From an uncultured Flavobacteriaceae bacterium (lineage in GTDB: Bacteria > Bacteroidota > Bacteroidia > Flavobacteriales > Flavobacteriaceae), in the NCBI GenBank assembly GCA_938018045.1, contig CALIIP010000111.1, positions 1 to 11,449 of the forward strand: 11,449 bases of DNA, written 5' to 3'. The position numbers were made by a program, and so were the translations under genes. Positions 1 through 7,374 of this stretch are shown in pieces. The notes beneath the pieces are model-generated. The model did no database searches and was not told the origin of the DNA. It saw nothing but the letters and a program-made list of their open reading frames with translations. How positions within the stretch are numbered: position 1 is the first letter of the stretch; every line of letters starts with the position of its first letter.

Positions 1-1266
1 TTATTTATAAAAAACCGCAAAAAATATGTTGCTAAAATGAAGTCAAATTCATTGGCTGTTTTTAATTCAAATGATATCTATCCTATAAGTGCAGATAGTA
101 CATTGCCGTTTGCTCAGCACAGAGATATTTTCTATTTAAGTGGTGTAGATCAAGAAGAAAGTATATTGGTTTTATTTCCTGATGCTCCTAATAAAAAACA
201 TAGTGAAATATTGTTTTTAAAGGAAACAAACGAGCATATTGCTATTTGGGAAGGTGAGAAACTTGATAAAAAAACAGCGCTTAAAACATCAGGAATTCAA
301 ACAGTTTATTGGTTACAGGATTTCGAAAAAGTATTTTTTGAACTGATGACTCAGGCTGAAAACGTTTATATAAATACAAACGAACATTACCGTTCAGCAG
401 TTGAAACTGAAACTCGCGAAGCACGTTTTATTAAAAAATGTAAAAAGAACTATCCTGGACACACATATTTGAGAAGCCAACCAATTTTACAAAGAATTAG
501 ATCTATTAAAGAATCGGAAGAAATTGCACTAATTCAAGAAGCATGTAATATTACAGAAAAAGGATTTCGTAGATCTTTAGGATTTGTAAAACCGAATGTT
601 TGGGAATATGAAATTGAGGCAGAATTCATACATGAATTTACAAGAAATCGTGCAGACGGATTTGCATATACACCAATTATAGCAAGCGGTTTTAATGCCA
701 ATGTCTTGCATTATATAGAAAACAATCAACAATGTAAAGAAGGTGAAGTTATCTTGATGGATGTTGGCGCAAGTTATGCAAGATATGCAAGTGATATGAC
801 GCGAAGCATCCCAGTTTCTGGGAAATTTACTGAGCGTCAAAAAGAAGTTTATAGTGCAGTTTTACGCGTTAAAAAAGCCGCAGCAAAATTATTAGTTCCA
901 GGAACTATTTGGGCAGAGTATCACAAAGTTGTTGGTGAAATAATGACGCAAGAATTGATTGGTTTAGGCTTGATAACCAAAGAAGATGTTGCTAACGAAG
1001 ATCCAAATTGGCCAGCGTATAAGAAATACTTTATGCATGGTACATCTCACAATATGGGACTTGACACGCACGATTATGGTGTTTTAACAGAACCAATGAA
1101 AGCAGGAATGGTGTTTACTGTTGAGCCTGGAATCTACATTCCAGCAGAAAATCTTGGTATACGTCTTGAAGATGATTATGTAATTCAAGAAACTGGAGAA
1201 CCTTTTAACTTAATGCAAAATATTCCTATTGAAATTGACGAGATTGAGGCGTTGATGAAAAATTAA
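1..1266 (+). CDS. pepP: Xaa-Pro aminopeptidase (aminopeptidase P, peptidase family M24B), 5'-partial
   Basis: Cytosolic metallopeptidase that removes an N-terminal residue when proline is second, acting in peptide turnover. The frame is open from base 1 to the TAA at 1264-1266, giving 421 residues. The codons before the ATG at 37 encode LFIKNRKKYVAK, which reads like the normal start of the AMP_N domain, so the true start probably lies a few codons outside the window and ATG 37 is an internal Met. The N-terminal AMP_N domain is followed by the pita-bread catalytic fold. All five dinuclear metal ligands are visible (numbered from ATG 37): Asp242 in MDVGA, Asp253 in SDMTRS, His338 in HGTSHNMG, Glu363 in VEPGIY and Glu378 in IRLEDD. 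Accessory His334 and His345 are also present. There is no signal peptide in the visible part. The secreted protease gene follows after 34 bases on the same strand, so co-transcription is possible. The family call is firm; the symbol follows the E. coli name. Confidence 0.93.
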   Translation, partial: LFIKNRKKYVAKMKSNSLAVFNSNDIYPISADSTLPFAQHRDIFYLSGVDQEESILVLFPDAPNKKHSEILFLKETNEHIAIWEGEKLDKKTALKTSGIQTVYWLQDFEKVFFELMTQAENVYINTNEHYRSAVETETREARFIKKCKKNYPGHTYLRSQPILQRIRSIKESEEIALIQEACNITEKGFRRSLGFVKPNVWEYEIEAEFIHEFTRNRADGFAYTPIIASGFNANVLHYIENNQQCKEGEVILMDVGASYARYASDMTRSIPVSGKFTERQKEVYSAVLRVKKAAAKLLVPGTIWAEYHKVVGEIMTQELIGLGLITKEDVANEDPNWPAYKKYFMHGTSHNMGLDTHDYGVLTEPMKAGMVFTVEPGIYIPAENLGIRLEDDYVIQETGEPFNLMQNIPIEIDEIEALMKN

Positions 1267-1300
1267 AAAAATAATATACTAACCTAATAAATAATTGATT

Positions 1301-4300
1301 GTGAAATTAAAACTACACTTTTTTATCATCCTATTCTGTTGCTTTGGAATATTAAAAGCACAAGAAATTCATTTTCAAGGAGAAATAGTTAATATGCCTA
1401 ATAATATTAACACTTTCCAATGGAATCAAATGCCAGATAAAGCTTTTTATAATGATGGTTATTTTGGATGGATTCAATTTTCTGAAATCCCAAACCAAAG
1501 CATTCAAAATCATTTTAAAGAAAATGGATTGGAACTAATAGACTATATTCCAAATAATGCATATCTTTTTTATTTTCCAGCAACTACTGATATTAATTAT
1601 TTAAAAACGGTTGGTGTAAAATCAATTATTCCTGTATCAAATAACTTAAAAAAATCGTTAAGAATTAAAAATGATGATATTGGAGATTGGGCAATTGATG
1701 GAGATAATATTTTGATAAATTTACAGTTTTATAAAAAAGCAACTTTAAATTATATTACTTCAAAATTAAATCAAATTTCAAGTGTAGAAATTAAAGAAGA
1801 GTATAAAAATAGTAATATTATTACGATTTCAATTTCTAGGACTGACTTAGATTTACTAACTGATTTATCAATCATAAAATGGATTGAATTAATTACAGAG
1901 CCAAGTATCCCTGAAGATATTCAAGGGAAATCAATACATAGGTCAGGTAATTTAGATACACAAACAGTAACAGGAAGAAAATATACAGGAGTAGGTGTTG
2001 GAGTAATGGTAAGAGATGATGGGATCGTTGGCCCTCACATAGATTTTCAAGGAAGACTTGATAATACAGGTGCTAGTGGTACTGGAGCAACTCACGGAGA
2101 TGGTGTAGCGGGAATTTTAACAGGAGCAGGAAACTTAGACCCAACAAAAAGAGGAATGGCTGCAGGTTCAGATGTTTATGTTGTTAACTACGCTTCTTCT
2201 TTTTTAGACGCTGCAACTACAAACTTAACAGATGGTGGTGATGTACAAATTACCAATTCTTCGTATGGAAATGGATGTAATGCAGGTTATACTACAACTA
2301 CTCAAACTGTTGATTCACAAACAAACACAAACACATCTTTACTACATGTTTTCTCTGCAGGTAATTCAGGAACTTCAGATTGTGGCTATGGTGCTGGAGC
2401 TAATTGGGGAAATATTACTGGAGGTCACAAGCAAGGAAAAAATGTTATTGCAACTGCCAATGTGTTTTTTGATGGCTCTATGCCAAATCACAGTAGTAAT
2501 GGTCCAGCTTATGATGGTAGAATAAAACCAGACATCACTGCTCACGGTCAAGATCAATTATCTACGGATGAAAATAATGGATATTTAACTTTTGGAGGAA
2601 CATCTGGTGCTGCTCCGGGAATTGCGGGAGTATCTGCTCAGTTATACCAAGCATACATGGATGCTAATGCTGGAGCACTACCAGAATCAGCATTAATCAA
2701 AGCATCTTTGTTAAATACAGCTCAAGACTACGGAAATATTGGGCCTGATTTTAAATTTGGTTGGGGATTAGTTAATGGATTGAGAGCCGCAATGTTACTA
2801 GAAGATGGTCATTATCTTGATGATAATATTTCCCAAGGTGATGTAAACAACCACTCAATAAATATTCCTACAAATACAAAGCAAGTTCGATTTATGGTTT
2901 ATTGGAATGATCCAGCCGCTACTGCTGGTGCTTCATCAGCCTTGGTAAATGATTTGGATATGGTTGTTACAAATCCTTCAAATACAGATTTATTTCCATG
3001 GATTTTAGATTTTACAGCTGATCCAGCATTACTTGACCTTCCTGCTACTACAGGAGCCGATCATTTAAACAATATGGAGCAAGTTTTAATTAATAATCCA
3101 CAATCAGGAAATTACAACATTGAAATTACTGGATTTGGTATTCCTTCAGGACCTCAACATTATTATGTGGTTTATGAAATTGTTTCTGATGAATTAACTT
3201 TAACTTACCCTCAAGGAAAAGAAAAGATGGTTGTTGGAAGTCAAGAAGTAATTCATTGGGATGCAATAAATACTACAAATAATATTGTGATAGATTATTC
3301 AATAGACAATGGTAGTTCTTGGACTCAAATTGCTGACTTAGCATCTACTGTTACAAATTTCACATGGACTGTTCCAAATACAATATCTGGAGAATGTTTA
3401 GTTAGAATTACTAGTGGTTCTATTATATCTATAAGTGATGAAACTTTTTCAATAGCCAATTTAGTTACAGGAGTAGACGTTTCTCAGGTTTGTCCAGAAC
3501 ATATTACAGTTGTCTGGAATACTTTGACCGACGCTACATCTTATGATGTGTATTTTTTAGGAGATAAGTATATGGAAATAGTTGGAACTTCTACAACCAA
3601 CTCTCTTACGGTGCCAATAACTGATCCAAATGACGATTTTTGGGTTGCAGTTTCAGCAATAGGAGGAAATAATTGGGAGTCAAGAAGAACTATAGCTATC
3701 AATCAATCTGGAGGTTTATTAAATTGTAGTTTGAATACTGATGTAACAGTAGAGTCATTAAATAATGATTTATCAAACTTAAGTTTAATATGTGATGGAA
3801 ATAGTATGTTGGTTTCAGCCAACCTAAGAAACTTAGGAATAGATGATCAATCTAATTTTTTAATTTCATATCAATTAGATACTAATCCAGTTGTTCAAGA
3901 AACATTTTCCGGGATATTAACCGCAGGATCACAACAGTCATATGAATTTACAACTCCGATAGTATTTCCTGCAGATGGAACCTACGATTTAAAAGTATGG
4001 GTAGCACTAACTGGAGATGAATTTGTAGCAAATGATGAAGTATCAATGAATTTTTATGCTCAAGTTGATGCTGTAGGATTAAATTCTTTAGAGACCTTTG
4101 AAGTTAATGGAGTCCCTCCTTCAGGTTGGGAAATTAGCAATCCAGACAACAGCACAACATGGATTAAAGAAGAGGATATAATAGGAATTGATGGTCAACT
4201 TACATCAACAGCATTTATAAATAATGCAGATTATAACGCTACAGGGCAATTAGATATTTTAAAGACGATTGTATATGATTTGACAGGTACAGGTATAGTT

Positions 4301-4864
4301 TTAAATTTTGATTTAGCAAAAGCACAATGGTCATCTACCTATAATGATGGTTTAAGAGTAGAAATTTCAACGGATTGCGGTGTTAATTTCACAACCATTT
4401 ATGATAAAGATGGTTTAGATTTATCTACAATTGCAAATTATGAAGGTTCGCGTTGGGTACCAGCAAGTGGAGCAGATTGGAGAACTGAAACAATTGATTT
4501 AAGTGCTTATGCAAACACTAATTCTGTTATTCGTTTTGTAAATGTTGCTGGTTATAGCAATAGTACCTTTATTGACAACATCAATGTCGCAGGTTCAGTA
4601 CTTTCTGTTAATAATGAACAATTGAATAATGAATTGTCATTATTTCCAAATCCAACAAACGGAAATTTTACTGTCCGTTTGAAAAGTATGTATCTAAATA
4701 CTGTAAAAATATTTGATATATACGGTAAGCAAATTAGGAATATAGATATTAAAAATAATCAAAGGATCGCAAATATTAATATTGATAATTTATCTACAGG
4801 TGTTTACTTTGTTAGTGTTGAATCTGAAAATTTAAAAGCATACAGGAAGATTGTAAAAAAGTAA
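1301..4864 (+). CDS. Secreted S8 (subtilisin-like) serine peptidase with T9SS type A sorting domain
   Basis: Predicted extracellular endopeptidase of 1187 residues. In-frame TAA at 1292 leaves only TTG 1295 or GTG 1301 as starts that keep the signal peptide (KLKLHFFIILFCCFGILKA, cleavage near residue 20). GTG is preferred; the first in-frame ATG (1394, Met32) would lose it. Numbering is from GTG. Residues 21-210 form a prodomain that looks like two similar modules (about 54-115 and 136-205). The catalytic domain is about 228-500, with Asp239 (VRDDGI), His265 (THGDGVAG), oxyanion Asn355 (SAGNSG) and Ser435 (GTSGAAPG). Cys326 and Cys361 could form a disulfide. Next come a KP-43-like beta-sandwich (508-628, ALVNDLDMVV), an Ig-like module (632-720), an FN3-like module (723-808), a CARDB-like module (815-925) and a choice-of-anchor-J/MAM-like module (928-1098). 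The T9SS domain starts at FPNPTNGNF (1115) and runs to the C-terminal KIVKK. Substrate unknown. S8 and T9SS calls are firm; the middle domain names are by resemblance. Confidence 0.92.
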   Translation: MKLKLHFFIILFCCFGILKAQEIHFQGEIVNMPNNINTFQWNQMPDKAFYNDGYFGWIQFSEIPNQSIQNHFKENGLELIDYIPNNAYLFYFPATTDINYLKTVGVKSIIPVSNNLKKSLRIKNDDIGDWAIDGDNILINLQFYKKATLNYITSKLNQISSVEIKEEYKNSNIITISISRTDLDLLTDLSIIKWIELITEPSIPEDIQGKSIHRSGNLDTQTVTGRKYTGVGVGVMVRDDGIVGPHIDFQGRLDNTGASGTGATHGDGVAGILTGAGNLDPTKRGMAAGSDVYVVNYASSFLDAATTNLTDGGDVQITNSSYGNGCNAGYTTTTQTVDSQTNTNTSLLHVFSAGNSGTSDCGYGAGANWGNITGGHKQGKNVIATANVFFDGSMPNHSSNGPAYDGRIKPDITAHGQDQLSTDENNGYLTFGGTSGAAPGIAGVSAQLYQAYMDANAGALPESALIKASLLNTAQDYGNIGPDFKFGWGLVNGLRAAMLLEDGHYLDDNISQGDVNNHSINIPTNTKQVRFMVYWNDPAATAGASSALVNDLDMVVTNPSNTDLFPWILDFTADPALLDLPATTGADHLNNMEQVLINNPQSGNYNIEITGFGIPSGPQHYYVVYEIVSDELTLTYPQGKEKMVVGSQEVIHWDAINTTNNIVIDYSIDNGSSWTQIADLASTVTNFTWTVPNTISGECLVRITSGSIISISDETFSIANLVTGVDVSQVCPEHITVVWNTLTDATSYDVYFLGDKYMEIVGTSTTNSLTVPITDPNDDFWVAVSAIGGNNWESRRTIAINQSGGLLNCSLNTDVTVESLNNDLSNLSLICDGNSMLVSANLRNLGIDDQSNFLISYQLDTNPVVQETFSGILTAGSQQSYEFTTPIVFPADGTYDLKVWVALTGDEFVANDEVSMNFYAQVDAVGLNSLETFEVNGVPPSGWEISNPDNSTTWIKEEDIIGIDGQLTSTAFINNADYNATGQLDILKTIVYDLTGTGIVLNFDLAKAQWSSTYNDGLRVEISTDCGVNFTTIYDKDGLDLSTIANYEGSRWVPASGADWRTETIDLSAYANTNSVIRFVNVAGYSNSTFIDNINVAGSVLSVNNEQLNNELSLFPNPTNGNFTVRLKSMYLNTVKIFDIYGKQIRNIDIKNNQRIANINIDNLSTGVYFVSVESENLKAYRKIVKK

Positions 4865-4876
4865 CTATATAATATT

Positions 4877-4921
4877 AAAAAGCAAAAGCCTGAAAATAAT
4901 CTTTTCAGGCTTTTGCTTTTT
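4877..4921. terminator. Bidirectional intrinsic terminator between convergent genes
   Basis: Perfect 20-bp inverted repeat: left arm 4877-4896, loop 4897-4901 (TAATC), right arm 4902-4921. The core pairs GCAAAAGCCTGAAAA with its complement, and the outer ends are A5/T5 runs, so either transcript ends in a U tract. It begins 12 bases after the protease stop codon at 4864 and lies 21 bases past the RND exporter stop at 4943, so it can end transcription from both sides. Confidence 0.9.
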
Positions 4922-4942
4922 AATAAATGACCCTCTCCAATC

Positions 4943-7306
4943 TTACTCATCATCTAAAGGTAGAACAGGAAGTATAGGCTCTTTTAAAGTTTCTTTATTG
5001 GCAATTTTAGATTCTAATGTCAATAATAAAGAAGGTAATAATAATAGGTTAGAAGTCATTGCAAACAAGAGTGTAATTGAGACCAAGCCTCCAAGTGCTT
5101 GTGTACCTCCAAAACTTGAAACTGTAAAGACCAAAAATCCAAAGAACAGTACAATAGAAGTGTAAAACATACTAACACCTGTTTCGCGTAATGCTGCATA
5201 CACCGATTTTTTCACTTTCCAATTATTTGCTAGTAATTCTTGTCGATACTTTGCTAGAAAGTGAATCGTATCATCTACTGATATTCCAAAAGCAATACTA
5301 AACACCAATATTGTAGATGGTTTTAGAGGAACGCCAAAATACCCCATCAAGCCTGCAGTAATTAATAGCGGTAAAATATTTGGAATAATTGATATTAAAA
5401 TCATTTTGAATGAACGGAACATAAATGCCATAAATACAGCAATTAAAAAGATTGCAAGCGATAATGATAACACTAAATTGTTGACTAAATATTTTGTTCC
5501 TTTTAAGAAAACCAACGCCTTTCCTGTGATTGAAACGTTCTGTTTATCTGCATTAAAAACGTTTTCTATTCTAGAATTCAAACGTTTTTCTATCTCTTCC
5601 ATTTTTGTAGTTCCAACATCTTTCATATATGTTGTGATACGTGCGTATTGACCTGTAGAATCTACAAAAGTTTCAAGCATATTTGAATTGCTTGAAGATT
5701 TTTTGGCATACATTAAAATGTAATTTTTATCTTGACTAGAAGGTAATTGATAGTATTTTGGGAGTCCGCTGTAAAAGGCTTGTTTGGAATATTTAACCAA
5801 GTTTACAACCGAAATAGGTTTTGATAATTCAGGAATCTCATCAATAGTTTCATTTAATTTTTCTATCTTTTTTAAGACAGCTAATTTCATGACACCATTT
5901 GGTTCTTTAGTATCAACAAGTATTTCTAGCGGCATAATACCTCCAAATTCTTTTTCAAAGAATTTTATATCACTAAAAAACTCTTTGTCTTTTGGCATAT
6001 CATCAATCAAACTTCCAGAGAGTTTCATTTGATACAGTCCAATCATACTTGCAATAATAACTGCAACTGTTGAAGAGTATATTGCAAAACGATGATTACG
6101 CACAGCATTTTCCATCCAATTTACAATACTGCCCATCCAGCGACGATCTAAATGTTTTAGATGCTTGTCTTTTGGCATTGGCATAAAACTGTAAAAAATT
6201 GGAATCAGAAAAAGTGCCAATAAAAACATTACAATAATATTGACTGATGCTACTGCTCCAAATTCAACAAGCATTTTACTTTTAGTAAAAATAAAGGTTG
6301 CAAAACCTGAAGCTGTTGTGATATTGGTCATCATTGTTGCACTACCAATTTTGGTAATCAGTCGTTGTAAACCTTTGGCTTGATTACCATGATTTTTTAT
6401 TTCTTGCTGATATTTATTGATAAAAAATACAGCATTTGGAACACCAATTACGATGACCAAAGGCGGAATTAACGCCATTAAAACAGTGATTTCAAAACGG
6501 AACCATCCAATAATACCAAACGCCCAAATTACACCAACAATAACAACTAAAAGAGTAATAAATGTTGCTCTAAAAGATTTGAAAAAGAAAAAGAATATTA
6601 GTGCCGTAACTCCTAAAGAAAGATATACAAACAGATTCATCTCATTTTTGATGTTGTCTGCATTCATCGTTCGGATGTATGGCATTCCAGAAACGCGAAC
6701 ATCAAGGTTGTTATCTTTTTCAAATTGAGCAATTAGGGAATTGAATTTTCCCATAATAAAATCTCTACGCAACATTGTATTTACTACATCTCTACGTATA
6801 TAAATAATAGTCTGAACGGTTTCGGTGTCTTTGTTATACAAGACATTATTGTAAAACGGCAAATTTTCAAAAAGTTCATTTTTTATTTTTAATAACTCCT
6901 CATTTGTTGAAGGAAGTTCGTCGTATAAAGGTTCGGTTATAAACTTTTCATTTTTATCATCTCGAACTAATTTTTTGATATCTCCAATAGAAACAGTGTA
7001 GTCAATTTCTTCAAAACCATTAATAGTTTTTGAGAGTTTATTCCAATTATTAAATTTCTCAGGAGTAAAAACAGTTGAATCTTTTACACCAATTACAATT
7101 ACATTTCCTTCTTCGCCAAAGAGGTCTAAAAACTTATTATATTGAATATTTATTTCATGATCTTTTGGCATTAAATTGGCTTCGACAAAAGAAAAACGCA
7201 TGTGTTTAATTTGCGAAAACATAAAAAATGTCGCTAATGCTAGTAGCAACAAGATTAGATAACGTTGTTTAATTATGATACGAGAAATTCGTGTCCAAAA
7301 ATTCAT
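4943..7306 (-). CDS. RND superfamily exporter, MMPL/COG1033-like inner-membrane protein
   Basis: Proton-driven inner-membrane exporter of 787 residues; substrate not deducible, though lipids or hydrophobic compounds are typical of this branch. ATG at 7306, TAA at 4943. About 12 membrane segments in two repeats: TM1 16-33, TM2-6 between 224 and 375, TM7 408-427, TM8-12 between 610 and 763. Each repeat has a periplasmic loop (34-223 and 428-609). The duplication shows directly: LMPKDHEI near 46 and DMPKDKEF near 436 both follow the first helix of a repeat. TM10 carries the acidic motif GISVDDTIHF (Asp678, Asp679), as expected for proton relay. The matching TM4 site reads IGVPNAVFF (residues 287-295) with no acid. 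The length is shorter than AcrB-type pumps (over 1000) and suits the MMPL/COG1033 group. No membrane-fusion or TolC-type gene is adjacent. The DUF5686 gene lies 68 bases upstream on the same strand with no terminator between. The family is firm, the role is not. Confidence 0.88.
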   Translation of the reverse strand: MNFWTRISRIIIKQRYLILLLLALATFFMFSQIKHMRFSFVEANLMPKDHEINIQYNKFLDLFGEEGNVIVIGVKDSTVFTPEKFNNWNKLSKTINGFEEIDYTVSIGDIKKLVRDDKNEKFITEPLYDELPSTNEELLKIKNELFENLPFYNNVLYNKDTETVQTIIYIRRDVVNTMLRRDFIMGKFNSLIAQFEKDNNLDVRVSGMPYIRTMNADNIKNEMNLFVYLSLGVTALIFFFFFKSFRATFITLLVVIVGVIWAFGIIGWFRFEITVLMALIPPLVIVIGVPNAVFFINKYQQEIKNHGNQAKGLQRLITKIGSATMMTNITTASGFATFIFTKSKMLVEFGAVASVNIIVMFLLALFLIPIFYSFMPMPKDKHLKHLDRRWMGSIVNWMENAVRNHRFAIYSSTVAVIIASMIGLYQMKLSGSLIDDMPKDKEFFSDIKFFEKEFGGIMPLEILVDTKEPNGVMKLAVLKKIEKLNETIDEIPELSKPISVVNLVKYSKQAFYSGLPKYYQLPSSQDKNYILMYAKKSSSNSNMLETFVDSTGQYARITTYMKDVGTTKMEEIEKRLNSRIENVFNADKQNVSITGKALVFLKGTKYLVNNLVLSLSLAIFLIAVFMAFMFRSFKMILISIIPNILPLLITAGLMGYFGVPLKPSTILVFSIAFGISVDDTIHFLAKYRQELLANNWKVKKSVYAALRETGVSMFYTSIVLFFGFLVFTVSSFGGTQALGGLVSITLLFAMTSNLLLLPSLLLTLESKIANKETLKEPILPVLPLDDE

Positions 7307-7374
7307 TTATAAAGTTTGTGTAAAGATATAGAAAACCTTTTTTATTTCGGACAGAAAAAACAAAGCAATTTTCG

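Noticed and set aside
577..840. An 87-codon minus-strand open frame inside the aminopeptidase gene
   Set aside because: It overlaps metal-ligand codons of a firmly identified gene, and its composition is typical of antisense translation.
1328..1345. The Cys-Cys in the protease signal sequence (LFCCFG) as a lipoprotein attachment site
   Set aside because: The preceding residues do not form a lipobox (no small residue directly before Cys), and a T9SS sorting domain already explains surface delivery.
6417..6728. A 103-codon open frame on the plus strand opposite the RND exporter
   Set aside because: It is antisense to TM2-TM4 of a clear membrane protein. Its Thr/Ile/Lys-rich translation has no recognisable motif.
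7321..7328. Candidate -7 box for the RND exporter, reading TATCTTTA on the minus strand
   Set aside because: It differs from TAnnTTTG at the last base, has no TTG at the usual -33 distance, and would leave a very short leader. It is too weak to list in A/T-rich DNA.
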